In this document: one piece after another, positions 1-8,648 of the stretch
How the letters are laid out: each line of letters opens with the position of its first letter
How positions within the stretch are numbered: position 1 is the first letter of the stretch
Source: Anaerocolumna cellulosilytica
GTDB lineage: Bacteria; Bacillota; Clostridia; Lachnospirales; Lachnospiraceae
NCBI RefSeq assembly: GCF_014218335.1
Contig: NZ_AP023367.1
Coordinates: 1,613,501-1,677,500, forward strand
Direction: 5' to 3'
Length of the DNA: 64,000 nucleotides
Program-made: the position numbers and the translations under genes
The notes under the pieces: model-generated
Databases searched by the model: none
What the model was told of the DNA's origin: nothing
What the model saw: the letters and a program-made list of their open reading frames with translations, nothing else

Positions 1-206
1 CGTTTTACAGGAGGCTCATTAAGTCCCCAATATTCCGCCACATTCTCTCTTTGCTCCTGAGATACATTAGACTCCGCACCTACATAAGCATCAATGGGAT
101 CAATGGGAGAAGAAATAACTAATAAAAAAGAAATAATACTAACGCCTGCCAATAAGAGTATCATCCGTAATAAAGTGGTGACAGCATGCTTCAAAATTTG
201 ATTCAT
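1..206 (-). CDS. ABC transporter permease, DppB/OppB-like (N-terminal part, runs off left edge)
   Basis: Only the first 68 codons lie in the window. The start is the ATG at 204-206, with a GGAG ribosome binding site about ten bases upstream. The protein opens with a short basic stretch and one strong membrane segment (about residues 10-32), followed by a Ser-Pro-Ile-Asp-Pro motif. That sits where DppB/OppB permeases usually carry an Arg-x-x-Pro-Gly-Asp-Pro motif just outside the first helix. It lies downstream of the lipoprotein gene at 291-1922 on the same strand, the usual order for peptide/nickel importers. Substrate cannot be told from this fragment. Confidence 0.75.
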   Translation of the reverse strand, partial: MNQILKHAVTTLLRMILLLAGVSIISFLLVISSPIDPIDAYVGAESNVSQEQRENVAEYWGLNEPPVK

Positions 207-290
207 TGAATTATCTCCAATCATGCTATAAGTTGTTTTTGTTTTTTCTGAACAAACCGTAAAAGTCTGAATCTATAGTTCATATTTCTT

Positions 291-1922
291 TTAATTTGTA
301 TAGGTCCATTCACTTAAATTCTGAATTACAGGTGCCCCATGTCCATGAGGATGAATTCTTTGGGTACCAAGATTTAAGCCGTCACGTACAAAATATGTAT
401 GATCAATATTGACTAACCAGATATAAGGGAAGTCAGCATTTGCTCCAGTAGTGCCATCATACTGGGCTTTTTTACCGAATTCAATCGCCTCATCTTCTGA
501 AGTAGCTGCAATCATTGCCTCCAAATACCCGTCAACAGTGGGATTGGAATACATAGCGGAATTGCTTAAATTAACCATATCCACTCCCGAGAAGGAAGAA
601 TGAAAAGCATTGTATACATCAATGAAGCTATAATCGCCTGTACCAATGCAGGTCGGCACATTTCTGGCAATCTGCTTACAGGTTGTCCAGTCAAGAGCTT
701 CGGCAATTATATTGATGCCAAGAATCTTAGCGTTTTCACTGAAGGCAACAGCCAAATTATAGCGTTGCAAATCATCTGTTCGACCTGAGATACGGAATTC
801 ACACTTGATACCGTTCTTTTCACGAATACCGTCTCCATCTGTATCCACCCACCCAGCCTCTTCCAGCAGGGCTTTTGCTTCTACGACCCGTCCATCAGTA
901 AGCAGAGGTTCTTCATTCGCCCAAGGTAATCCTTCAAATCGTACCCAGCTTGCTGTGCCCACGCCGTTAAGAGCGTTATCGATGATTTCCTGACGGCTAA
1001 TACCAATATTTAGAGCCTTTCTCACAACGGGATCGGAGGTAATGTTATTACCAACAGTCTCTCCAGCTGCATTTGTTGTCTCGGGTATACATGGCAAATT
1101 AAATCCTCGGTTATCAGCAGTTTTAATGGTTTCGATATGCATACCTTCAACGGTTTCCTTGGCGTATTCAGGATTTACCATCACCAAATCTAACTGGCCG
1201 GACTTTGCAGCAGCAAGAGCCGTTTCCTCATCAATATTTAAGAAGGTGATTTGCTTAAATTGTGATTTTGTTCCATAGTAGTATTCATTTGGCTCTACAA
1301 TGAGCTGTTGACCCACATCAAGTTGCTTTACTTTAAAGGGGCCGGTTCCAATTGGGTTAGACGCATAGGAATCATTATAGGCATGTTCTGGCACTATACC
1401 CAGTAAAGCTACGGTGCGGGTAAATGGAGAGTATGCTCTGTTTAGCGTAAACTGTATTTTATTACTATCAATAACTTCGACGTTCTCAAGCATTGTTAAG
1501 TCCACGCTGGAACCACTGTTTTTGGCAGTTTTAAAAGTAAATACCACATCTTCTGGTTTCAGCTTCTGACCGTCGGAAAATTTGACATCTTCCCTCAGAG
1601 TAAAAGTATAAATCAGACCATCCTCACTGACTTGATACTCCGTAGCTAAGTCACATTCTGTCTTCACATTAGTGGTGATTTTCAAAAGTGAGGTATGAAA
1701 CAGGCCATACCCATAGGTACCGTAACCAGTGCAAGGATTAAAATTACCTTCATAGAAACCACCGCCGACAGAAACTGTAAGAGCATCCTTTAATTTGGAA
1801 GAGGAATTTACTGATGGTTGTGTAAGTGGTTCCTCTATTTTAGTCTTGTTCGATTTACAACCCACTAATAGGATGGTGGTTAATATGGCTAAAAGCATTC
1901 GCATGATTCGTTTCTTTTGCAT
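291..1922 (-). CDS. ABC transporter substrate-binding lipoprotein, family 5 (peptide/nickel type)
   Basis: The extracellular binding lipoprotein of an ABC importer, 543 residues. The start chosen is the ATG at 1920-1922, preceded by AGGAGG (1931-1936); a longer frame exists but adds an unlikely 28-residue extension. Residues 1-22 form a lipoprotein signal peptide with the lipobox cysteine at Cys22. The body reads as SBP_bac_5: the stretch 'YTFTLREDVKFSDGQKLKPE' with 'VVFTF' close after it is the family signature, and 'GTGPF' appears near the middle. The C-terminal end is histidine-rich (HPHGHG), which could suit a metal or metal-chelate ligand, but family 5 members bind peptides, nickel complexes and other solutes. 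Together with the permease at 1-206 it begins an operon leaving the window. Its 5' end faces the molybdenum hydroxylase operon, so the two are divergent; a functional link is only a guess. Confidence 0.85.
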   Translation of the reverse strand: MQKKRIMRMLLAILTTILLVGCKSNKTKIEEPLTQPSVNSSSKLKDALTVSVGGGFYEGNFNPCTGYGTYGYGLFHTSLLKITTNVKTECDLATEYQVSEDGLIYTFTLREDVKFSDGQKLKPEDVVFTFKTAKNSGSSVDLTMLENVEVIDSNKIQFTLNRAYSPFTRTVALLGIVPEHAYNDSYASNPIGTGPFKVKQLDVGQQLIVEPNEYYYGTKSQFKQITFLNIDEETALAAAKSGQLDLVMVNPEYAKETVEGMHIETIKTADNRGFNLPCIPETTNAAGETVGNNITSDPVVRKALNIGISRQEIIDNALNGVGTASWVRFEGLPWANEEPLLTDGRVVEAKALLEEAGWVDTDGDGIREKNGIKCEFRISGRTDDLQRYNLAVAFSENAKILGINIIAEALDWTTCKQIARNVPTCIGTGDYSFIDVYNAFHSSFSGVDMVNLSNSAMYSNPTVDGYLEAMIAATSEDEAIEFGKKAQYDGTTGANADFPYIWLVNIDHTYFVRDGLNLGTQRIHPHGHGAPVIQNLSEWTYTN

Positions 1923-2129
1923 AACTATAACCTCCTTGTTTTGTTTTTCAATTGATTTGTATACATATTTTAGACAAATTTCATCGTACATTACATAAAC
2001 GCACATTACAAGCCCTATGGGGGGATAATGCGATCCAAAGTATGTAAAAGCGCGTACTTTAGAGGCTATATATTCTTGAATCGTCTTGACGATTGTTATG
2101 TTTTTTTTATGTATTTAAAAGTTTTTTTA

Positions 2130-2157
2130 TTGACTAATCAATAAAAAACAGTATAAT
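2130..2157 (+). promoter_or_regulatory. sigma-A promoter of the SDMH operon
   Basis: TTGACT at 2130-2135, a 16-base spacer, then a perfect TATAAT at 2152-2157. Transcription should begin near 2164, just upstream of the aptamer at 2196. Confidence 0.75.
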
Positions 2158-2195
2158 TATAATAAAAATACAAAGAAGTATTTGGTTATGACTAC

Positions 2196-2340
2196 TTCTT
2201 GTATAAGCTCATTAATATGGTTTGAGCGTTTTGACCAGGCAACCTTAAATTGCCCCAGGCTACATGAGTAACAAATCCGAACTGCCGTTTTACAGAAGCG
2301 ACTGGTTCTGGATTGTGTCTCTTAGCCTGGGGCTTTTCTT
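2196..2340 (+). promoter_or_regulatory. Purine-class riboswitch variant with intrinsic terminator (predicted ON switch)
   Basis: The RNA folds like the guanine/adenine aptamer. P1 pairs 2196-2203 with 2261-2268 (one U-U mismatch), J1/2 is UAA (2204-2206), and P2 pairs 2207-2213 with 2221-2227. L2 is AAUAUGG (2214-2220). J2/3 is GUUUUGAC (2228-2235). P3 core pairs 2238-2242 with 2250-2254, and L3 is CCUUAAA (2243-2249), so the loop-loop GG/CC contacts are kept. The specifier C74 equivalent is C2260. Compared with the Bacillus subtilis xpt aptamer, positions equivalent to C50, U51 and A73 are U, G and G, and there are extra bases around P3. GCCCCAGGCTA (2252-2262) pairs perfectly with 2323-2333, followed by TTTTCTT, giving a terminator whose left arm uses P3, J3/1 and P1 bases. 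Ligand binding should therefore block termination. The gene controlled is a xanthine dehydrogenase-type operon, so xanthine or a related purine is the likely ligand (inference). Confidence 0.8.
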
Positions 2341-2551
2341 ATATCCAGGTTTAATCCTGACTATACAATGAGGATAGGTGAATAAGAAAATCAATTGCAA
2401 TGATTGAACTGAGTGTGCCAATGCATGCAGATGGGAGCTAAGGCTGAAAGAAAATATAAAATAATGGAAGGAAGCCACGCAAAGATTCTTTCAACCTATT
2501 TATATGTGGCAGTACCGGAAGAAAAGTTTGCGGTATACAATGGGCGTAAAT

Positions 2552-4045
2552 ATGAAGAAAACAATTCGCTTCTTTCTAAATGGGAATTTAAAAGAGATAC
2601 AGGTAAAGGCAGAAACCACCGTATTGGAACTTCTTCGGAACAACCTAGAATTAAGAGGAATAAAGGAAGGCTGTGGCGAAGGTGATTGTGGTGCCTGTAC
2701 CGTTGTAATTGGTGAAGTCAGACAAGGTAAGGTGCATTACAAGTCAGCTGCCGGCTGTCTTTATCTGGCAGCTAAATTAGAAGGTAAACACTTAATAACC
2801 ATCGAGGGATTATCAGAGAAGGGGAAACTTCATCCCATACAAGAGGCAATACTAGGTGCCCATGCAACCCAATGCGGATTCTGCACACCGGGGGTAAGCC
2901 TGTCCATTCTGGCATTATATCTGGAAAGAGAAAGTCCAACCAGAGAAGAATTTCGCAGATATTTAGAAGGAAATCTTTGCCGCTGTACCGGATATGTCTC
3001 GCTTCGGGAAGTACCAGAATATCTAAAGGATTTATCGGTCTGTTCTAAGGACATCAGACCTGGTTATTTAACTGAAACAGAGGAAAAACAGCTTCATTTT
3101 GTCCAAGAGGATATCTTTGTAGATGACGGTATCTATGCCTATTATTCACCGGTTTCAGAAGATAACCTATTGGAGTTTTTACATAGCCATACAGAATTAA
3201 CAGAAGGAAATAACTTTCGTTATATAAACGGTGGCAGCGATGTAGTGGTAGGTATTAAGAAAAGGAAGCAGCACCATAGATTACTCATAGACTTAAGCAA
3301 AATATCATCTTTGCAGGATATTATTTATAATAGCAGTATGAAGGATGTACCGGAAAATATTCTAGTAACAAATGTATTAACAATGGGAGGAAGTGTATCA
3401 CTATCCAGAATCATAGATTTCACAAAAAAAATATTTCCTGTATTTTCTGAAGCGGTAGAAAAAATGTGTTCTGAGCAGGTACGTTCCTCTGCTACGTTAG
3501 CGGGGAATATAGTCAATGCCTCTCCTGTTGCAGATACGGTTCCTCTGCTCATGGCGGTGGATGCCAAACTCACCTTAGGCGGACCTGGAGGAGAGAGAAG
3601 GATTCCGGTAATAGATTTCTTTCATGGATATAAAAAGACTAAGAATAAAACGGAAGAATGGATTTCTTCTATCTCCATTCCTTTGAATGAATATGACTTC
3701 ATACATTTTGAAAAAGTAAGCAAAAGAAAAGAAGTGGACATTTCGGCAGTTAATTCAGCCATTGCCTTAAAAGTGGAACAGGGGACAATTACAAAAGCCC
3801 GTATCGCCTGTGGAGGGGTTGGTGCAACGACTCTCTATATGCCAAAAACTTCTAAATTCCTGGAAGGTAAAGAAATGAAGGAAGAGACTTTTTTAAAAGC
3901 TTTTAAGGTTATAGTCACAGAAGCAGCTCCTATTGGGGATGTAAGAGGAAGTGCAGAATACCGAAAGGCAATGATGCAGAATTTGTTAATGAAGCATTAT
4001 CTGGCTTATAAAACCAGGCAGGAGGTAGATGGATATGAAGCATGA
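2552..4045 (+). CDS. Xanthine dehydrogenase-type subunit with [2Fe-2S] and FAD domains
   Basis: Electron-transfer subunit of a molybdenum hydroxylase, about 497 residues, cytoplasmic. Residues 1-75 form a plant-type ferredoxin domain with Cys41, Cys46, Cys49 and Cys69. The second, helical [2Fe-2S] domain has Cys108/Cys111 (CGFCTPG) and Cys143/Cys145 (CRCTGY). From about residue 175 a CO-dehydrogenase-type FAD domain follows, with a GGSDVVVG motif and an RSSATLAGNI motif. It thus joins in one chain what other systems carry as two subunits. The start is uncertain: the ATG at 2552 begins right at the ferredoxin fold but has no clear Shine-Dalgarno; ATGs at 2504 and 2540 are in frame. The stop overlaps the start of the next gene, which encodes the matching molybdopterin subunit. 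Expression should be set by the riboswitch at 2196-2340. Substrate (xanthine, hypoxanthine or another purine) is inferred from context only. Confidence 0.88.
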   Translation: MKKTIRFFLNGNLKEIQVKAETTVLELLRNNLELRGIKEGCGEGDCGACTVVIGEVRQGKVHYKSAAGCLYLAAKLEGKHLITIEGLSEKGKLHPIQEAILGAHATQCGFCTPGVSLSILALYLERESPTREEFRRYLEGNLCRCTGYVSLREVPEYLKDLSVCSKDIRPGYLTETEEKQLHFVQEDIFVDDGIYAYYSPVSEDNLLEFLHSHTELTEGNNFRYINGGSDVVVGIKKRKQHHRLLIDLSKISSLQDIIYNSSMKDVPENILVTNVLTMGGSVSLSRIIDFTKKIFPVFSEAVEKMCSEQVRSSATLAGNIVNASPVADTVPLLMAVDAKLTLGGPGGERRIPVIDFFHGYKKTKNKTEEWISSISIPLNEYDFIHFEKVSKRKEVDISAVNSAIALKVEQGTITKARIACGGVGATTLYMPKTSKFLEGKEMKEETFLKAFKVIVTEAAPIGDVRGSAEYRKAMMQNLLMKHYLAYKTRQEVDGYEA

Positions 4046-6379
4046 ACGGACAGATAGCAGCAGCTCACAGTGGGGGCAAGTAGGCACTTCACCGTTACAT
4101 ATAAGCGGACGTAGCCATGTAATGGGACGTTCTGAGTTTATTGATGACATTCCCAAACCCCGTAACCTATTGTATGTAAAAATATTGACAAGTCCCCTTG
4201 CCCATGGAAAGATAAGTAAGCTAAACGTGGAGAAAGCCAGAGAAATGCCGGGCGTTATGGCGGTTCTTACGGCAAAGGATATACCAGGAGAGAATCAGAT
4301 TGGAGGAATTATAAAGGATGAGGTCTGTTTAGCGCAGGAACAGGTACATTTTGTAGGAGAACCGGTAGCTATTGTAGCAGCTGAAACCATAGAGGAGGCG
4401 GAAGCTGCATTGGAGCTTATCGAATTACAGCTGGAAGAAGAGATACCGGTATTAACGATAAAAGATGCCATAGCTAAGAATCAGTATGTGGGACCGGTAA
4501 GAAAAAAATTGAAAAAGGGGATGTGGAAGCAGTTTTTGCAGACTGCCCAAACTATCTGGAAGGAGTAATCTGTAACGACGGACAGGAACACTTTTATCTG
4601 GAGACTCAAAGTGCACTGGCTGTACCTGAGGATACGGGTGGCTTAACTATATATTCCTCTTCTCAGAATCCCAATGAGATACAACGGATGACTGCTACTG
4701 TACTGGGTTTACCGCAACACCAGATTACTGTAGATATTAAAAGACTTGGAGGCGGTTTTGGCGGGAAGGAATCACAGGCAACTGTTTGGGCATGTTTAGC
4801 GGCACTTGCAGCTTTCCATACAGGACGACCGGCAAAGCTTTGTCTAGCCAGGGAGGAAGATATGCTGTGTACGGGCAAGCGTCATGCCTTTGAAAGTAAT
4901 TACCGCGTAGCCTTTGACAAAAAGGGGAAGATACTTGCTTATTCAGTGGAACTTAATTCCAACTGTGGTGCTGTTGCTGATGTGAGTACTTCTGTACTTG
5001 AGAGGGCTATGCTGCATGCTGAGAATAGTTATCAGATTGAGAATATCCGCATTATCGGCAGACCCTGTAAGACCAATCTTCATCCGGCTACAGCTTTTCG
5101 AGGTTTTGGAGGCCCCCAGGGAATCTTTGCTATCGAGAGTGTTCTACAAAGAATCGCTTTTACCTTAGGTCTTGACCCTTATGATGTAAGAGTGAAAAAT
5201 AGATACAGACAGGGAGATATTGCTCCGTATGGAGAAGAAATTATCCATGCGGAGCACATGGATAAGGTTTTTGATAAGTTAAGAAAAGATAGTTTATGGG
5301 ATGAACGGAGGAAGAATACCATAACTTTTAATGCTGAGAATAAGTATTATAAAAAAGGTCTTTCAATTACGCCTGTTAAATTCGGGATATCTTTTACGGC
5401 AGCGCATCTAAATCAGGGAAGTGCTCTTATACATGTTTACTTTGACGGTTCCATCTCTGTAACCCATGGAGCCATTGAAATGGGGCAGGAGGTGAACACC
5501 AAGATTGGTCAGATAGCAGCCACTAATTTTGGTGTACCTTTATCGTATGTGCGTATTGAAAGTAATAATACGAAAAGAGTTGCTAATACTTCCCCTACGG
5601 CAGCTTCCTCCGGCTGTGATCTAAACGGCTATGCAGTGGAGGCAGCTTCCTTAGAGATAATGAAGCGATTAAGAGAATTAGTATTAAAACTTTTTAGTGA
5701 GGCAGAAGTAGTATTTGAGAATGGATTTGTTTATCCTGTAACAGCAGACGGGGCGACCTATGAAAATCCTCTTATATCTTTTATAGAACTGGTGAAAAAA
5801 GCTTACTATGAACGAATTAATCTGTCAGCCCATGGTTTTTATGCCACACCGGGAATCCATTTTGACAGGGATAAAGGACAGGGGCATCCTTTCTTATATT
5901 ATGTATTCGGTGCAGCAGTCAGCGAGGTAACAGTGGATTTACTAACAGGACACACTACCCTTGATTATGCCCATATTATACATGATTGTGGCAGTAGTAT
6001 AAATCCAAGAGTAGATGTGGGGCAGATTCAAGGAGGTTTTGCCCAAGGAATTGGTTGGGTTACCACAGAGGAATTGGTGTACAATGAGAAAGGAAAACTT
6101 CTTAGCAGTTCCCCTGCTACCTATAAAATCCCAACCATAGGAGATATGCCGGAGGAATTTCATATTGAGCTGCTAGAGGGAAGTATCAATGAACAGGGAA
6201 TTAAACGCTCTAAAGCAATCGGAGAGCCCCCCTTTGTATATGGAGAATCTGTATTTTTTGCCATTGTGGATGCGCTCTGTTCCATGGGGAGATATCCGGA
6301 AGAATTAAGCATACCGGCAACTCCGGAAAAAGTATGGCGTGAAATAAGGAGGAATATTGATAATGGAAGAAAAGAGTAA
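4035..6379 (+). pseudogene. Molybdopterin-binding subunit of a xanthine dehydrogenase-type enzyme, split by a frameshift
   Basis: Catalytic subunit that binds the molybdopterin cofactor, about 780 residues if read through. The start ATG at 4035 follows GGAGG (4021-4025) at good spacing. Translation in the first frame runs to 4568, but similarity to the family leaves that frame at an A7 run (4502-4508). The next frame (GTG at 4523 through 6379) carries the rest, including the GGGFGGKES cofactor-binding motif and an AFRGFGGPQG motif. One extra A, or a -1 slip on codons AAA-AAA, joins 'PVRKK' to 'IEKGDVEAVFADCPNYLEG' without loss. Both parts keep coding character right up to the junction, so the break is recent, a read error, or bypassed by slippage. 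It pairs with the preceding FeS/FAD subunit; the end overlaps selD by 17 bases. Listed as pseudogene because the frame is broken as given. Confidence 0.8.
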
Positions 6380-7433
6380 AGTACGTTTAACAACCATGTC
6401 TACCAAAGCCGGTTGTGCAGCCAAATTCGGTCCTGGTAATCTGGCTAAAGTTATGGCACATATGAATAGGCAGGAAAGAAAGGATGATCCGAACTTGATT
6501 GTAGGGTTTGGTACTTGTGATGATGCAGGCGTTTATAAGATAGCACCGGATTATGCCCTAATTCAGACAGTGGATTTCTTTACACCAATTGTAGATGATC
6601 CGTACACCTTTGGAGCCATTGCGGCTACCAATGCATTAAGTGATGTTTATGCCATGGGAGGAACGCCTCTGACCGCTCTAAATATCTGTTGTTTTTCCAC
6701 AGGATTGGATCCTGAGGTGTATGCAGAGATTCTTCAGGGAGGACTGGATAAGGTAACAGAGGCGGGGGCAGTGGTTCTTGGCGGCCATACAGTTACCGAT
6801 AATGAAGTGAAGTTTGGCGTTTCCGTAACCGGTCGTGTGCATCCGGATAAGGTGCTCACGAATGGTGGTGCAAAACCGGGTGATGTTCTTATCTTAACAA
6901 AGCCCATCGGGACAGGAGTGCTTAGTACTGCCTTTAAGAATGAAATGATTTGTGAGGAAGATATGAAGGAAGCAATTACTTCCATGAGTACCTTAAATAA
7001 GACAGCTTCTGAAGCTGCCCAAAAAATCGGTGTCAATGCATGTACGGATGTGACTGGTTTTGGACTATCCGGTCACTCCTATGAAGTAGCAGCAGCCAGC
7101 AATGTAAATATAAGAATTAATATTTCAAAAGTGCCTGTAATGGAAGGCGTTCTTAATTTAATTGAGAAGGAGTGCATACCGGGAGGCGGATATGCCAATA
7201 GAAGTCATTATGAAAAGTGGATTGAATTTGAAGGAGATATTTCGGATATAAAGAAGGCTCTGGTTTTCGATCCGCAGACCTCAGGAGGACTGTTGCTCTT
7301 TGTACCTAAGGAAAAAGCACTTGACCTTGTAAGAGAGCTTAAGGAGAGAGGAACTTTGAGAAGTCAGGTAATTGGAGAAGTAATGTCAAAAACTGAAGGA
7401 GAGAAATTCATTACCTATTATGAAGGAGAATAA
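6363..7433 (+). CDS. selD: Selenide, water dikinase (selenophosphate synthase)
   Basis: Makes selenophosphate from selenide and ATP, the activated selenium donor, 356 residues. The ATG at 6363 follows AGGAGG (6347-6352) at ten bases; an upstream TTG at 6357 is possible but too close. The N-terminal catalytic pair is visible as Cys18 and Lys21 in KAGCAAK, so this is a cysteine-type, not selenocysteine, enzyme. The second cysteine of the E. coli GCGCK motif is replaced by alanine. The AIRS-type ATP domain follows, with DDAGVYKI and GGHTVTDNE motifs, then the C-terminal domain (TDVTGFGLSGHS, FDPQTSGGLL). It sits inside the operon between molybdenum hydroxylase subunits and yqeC/yqeB. That is the recognised signature of selenium use in a labile molybdenum-hydroxylase cofactor. 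No selA or selB lies in this window. Confidence 0.95.
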   Translation: MEEKSKVRLTTMSTKAGCAAKFGPGNLAKVMAHMNRQERKDDPNLIVGFGTCDDAGVYKIAPDYALIQTVDFFTPIVDDPYTFGAIAATNALSDVYAMGGTPLTALNICCFSTGLDPEVYAEILQGGLDKVTEAGAVVLGGHTVTDNEVKFGVSVTGRVHPDKVLTNGGAKPGDVLILTKPIGTGVLSTAFKNEMICEEDMKEAITSMSTLNKTASEAAQKIGVNACTDVTGFGLSGHSYEVAAASNVNIRINISKVPVMEGVLNLIEKECIPGGGYANRSHYEKWIEFEGDISDIKKALVFDPQTSGGLLLFVPKEKALDLVRELKERGTLRSQVIGEVMSKTEGEKFITYYEGE

Positions 7434-7521
7434 AGAATAGGCAGTACTTATTATTTCCACTGCGTATAAACCTAGCAGTATGCAAAATAGTTTAAAAAAT
7501 TATTTATCCGGAAAGGTTCTT

Positions 7522-7857
7522 ATGAGTGAAATTATTATAATCAATAGCGAATGTATGGGAAAAGGAAATGAGGAGCTTGGCAAGACACTAATAGGTGCAT
7601 TTTTAAGAAAACTCTGGGCGCAGGAGAAGAAGCTGAGTAATATTATACTGTATAATTCAGCAGTAAAGCTTATAGCGGACGGCTCTGTAGTATTAGATGC
7701 CATGGATGGGCTGTTCAGTGCAGGAGTAGATATATTAGCCTGTGGAACCTGTGTAGAATTTTATCAGTTAAAAAACAGCATAAAAACTGGGCGTATCAGC
7801 AGCATAGATGAAATTTGTGCTTTGATAATGCATGCCGATAAGGTTATAACAATATAA
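7522..7857 (+). CDS. yedF: Selenium metabolism protein of the YedF family, DsrE-like domain only
   Basis: A 111-residue protein, thought to act in sulfur/selenium transfer. The ATG at 7522 follows GGAAAGG (7510-7516). The sequence matches the C-terminal DsrE-like half of YedF: 'INSECMGKGNEELGKTLIGA' near the start, then LYNSAVKLIADGS and LACGTCVEFY. Two cysteines in ACGTC are candidates for carrying the chalcogen. Typical family members also have an N-terminal TusA/SirA-like domain with a conserved cysteine. It is absent here, and no open frame for it lies in the 88 bases before the start. It sits between selD and yqeC in the SDMH operon, which supports a role in selenium delivery. The family role is inferred from neighbourhoods in other bacteria rather than from firm biochemistry. 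Confidence 0.82.
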   Translation: MSEIIIINSECMGKGNEELGKTLIGAFLRKLWAQEKKLSNIILYNSAVKLIADGSVVLDAMDGLFSAGVDILACGTCVEFYQLKNSIKTGRISSIDEICALIMHADKVITI

Positions 7858-7933
7858 CGACTTAACAAACCCAGCAACGAACATTTTGTAAGAAAAATAA
7901 ACAACAGCTTAAGAAACAGAAAGAGGGATTGTT

Positions 7934-8644
7934 ATGCAACTCACAGAAGCACTTAATCTGGTGCCGGATGGCAAAGGGACAATGATTAGTTTTGTGGGAG
8001 GTGGTGGTAAAACATCCTCTCTTTTTGCACTTGCCTATGAACTGGCAGGAGCAGGGAAGAAGGTATTAGTAACTACTACGACTGCAATGTATAACCCGGT
8101 GGGAGCATGTCACCCAAATATTACCATACTAGGAGAGTATATAACCACAGAAGGAAAGCTAAAAGGCATTACGAAAGAAAGGACAGATGAGATTTATAAG
8201 TTGAACAGCTATGATTATATCCTCGCAGAAGCGGATGGATCCAGAGGCAGGCCCATAAAAGCACCGGCAGAACATGAGCCCGTAATACCAAGAAATACTG
8301 GCATTTTAATTGGTGTAATAGGAATGGATGCTTTTGGGAAAGAACTATCGGCGGCTTATGTCCACCGACCCGAAATTCTAAGCGAGTTGACCGGAGCAGG
8401 TCTTTGGGATAGGGTCAATGAAGAGGTGATAGTAAAGCTTGTATCACATCCATTGGGACTTTTTAAGGCGTGTCCATTAGGAGCTGATAAAATACTTCTT
8501 CTTAACAAAATTCTTGAGGATGGGACAAAAGATGCGGCCAGAAAGATAGGGTATAAGGTACTTGAGGCCTGTTATAGTATTGATAGGGTCATATTGGGAG
8601 CTGTTCAGGAAGAAGAACCTGTAAAAGAAATAGTACTGAGGTGA
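7934..8644 (+). CDS. yqeC: Selenium-dependent hydroxylase accessory protein YqeC
   Basis: Marker protein of selenium-dependent molybdenum hydroxylases, 236 residues. A P-loop (GGGGKTS, about residues 22-28) near the N-terminus shows a nucleotide-binding fold, followed by VLVTTTTAMYNP and the acidic motif ILAEADGSRGRPIKAPAEHEP. These are the hallmarks of the YqeC family, whose exact reaction is not established; it is presumed to help make or insert the labile selenium cofactor. The ATG at 7934 follows AGAGGG. It ends one base before the mocA reading frame, so both are surely co-transcribed. Length is normal for the family and nothing looks damaged. Confidence 0.92.
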   Translation: MQLTEALNLVPDGKGTMISFVGGGGKTSSLFALAYELAGAGKKVLVTTTTAMYNPVGACHPNITILGEYITTEGKLKGITKERTDEIYKLNSYDYILAEADGSRGRPIKAPAEHEPVIPRNTGILIGVIGMDAFGKELSAAYVHRPEILSELTGAGLWDRVNEEVIVKLVSHPLGLFKACPLGADKILLLNKILEDGTKDAARKIGYKVLEACYSIDRVILGAVQEEEPVKEIVLR

Positions 8645-8648
8645 GATG

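Noticed and set aside
2196-2340. Molybdenum cofactor, guanidine or ZTP riboswitch
   Set aside because: Conserved cores of those classes are absent, whereas P1-P3, L2 and L3 of the purine class all fit.
6363-7433. Selenocysteine (UGA) in selD or the xanthine dehydrogenase
   Set aside because: No in-frame UGA; selD has Cys18 and the hydroxylase selenium is a labile ligand, so none is needed.
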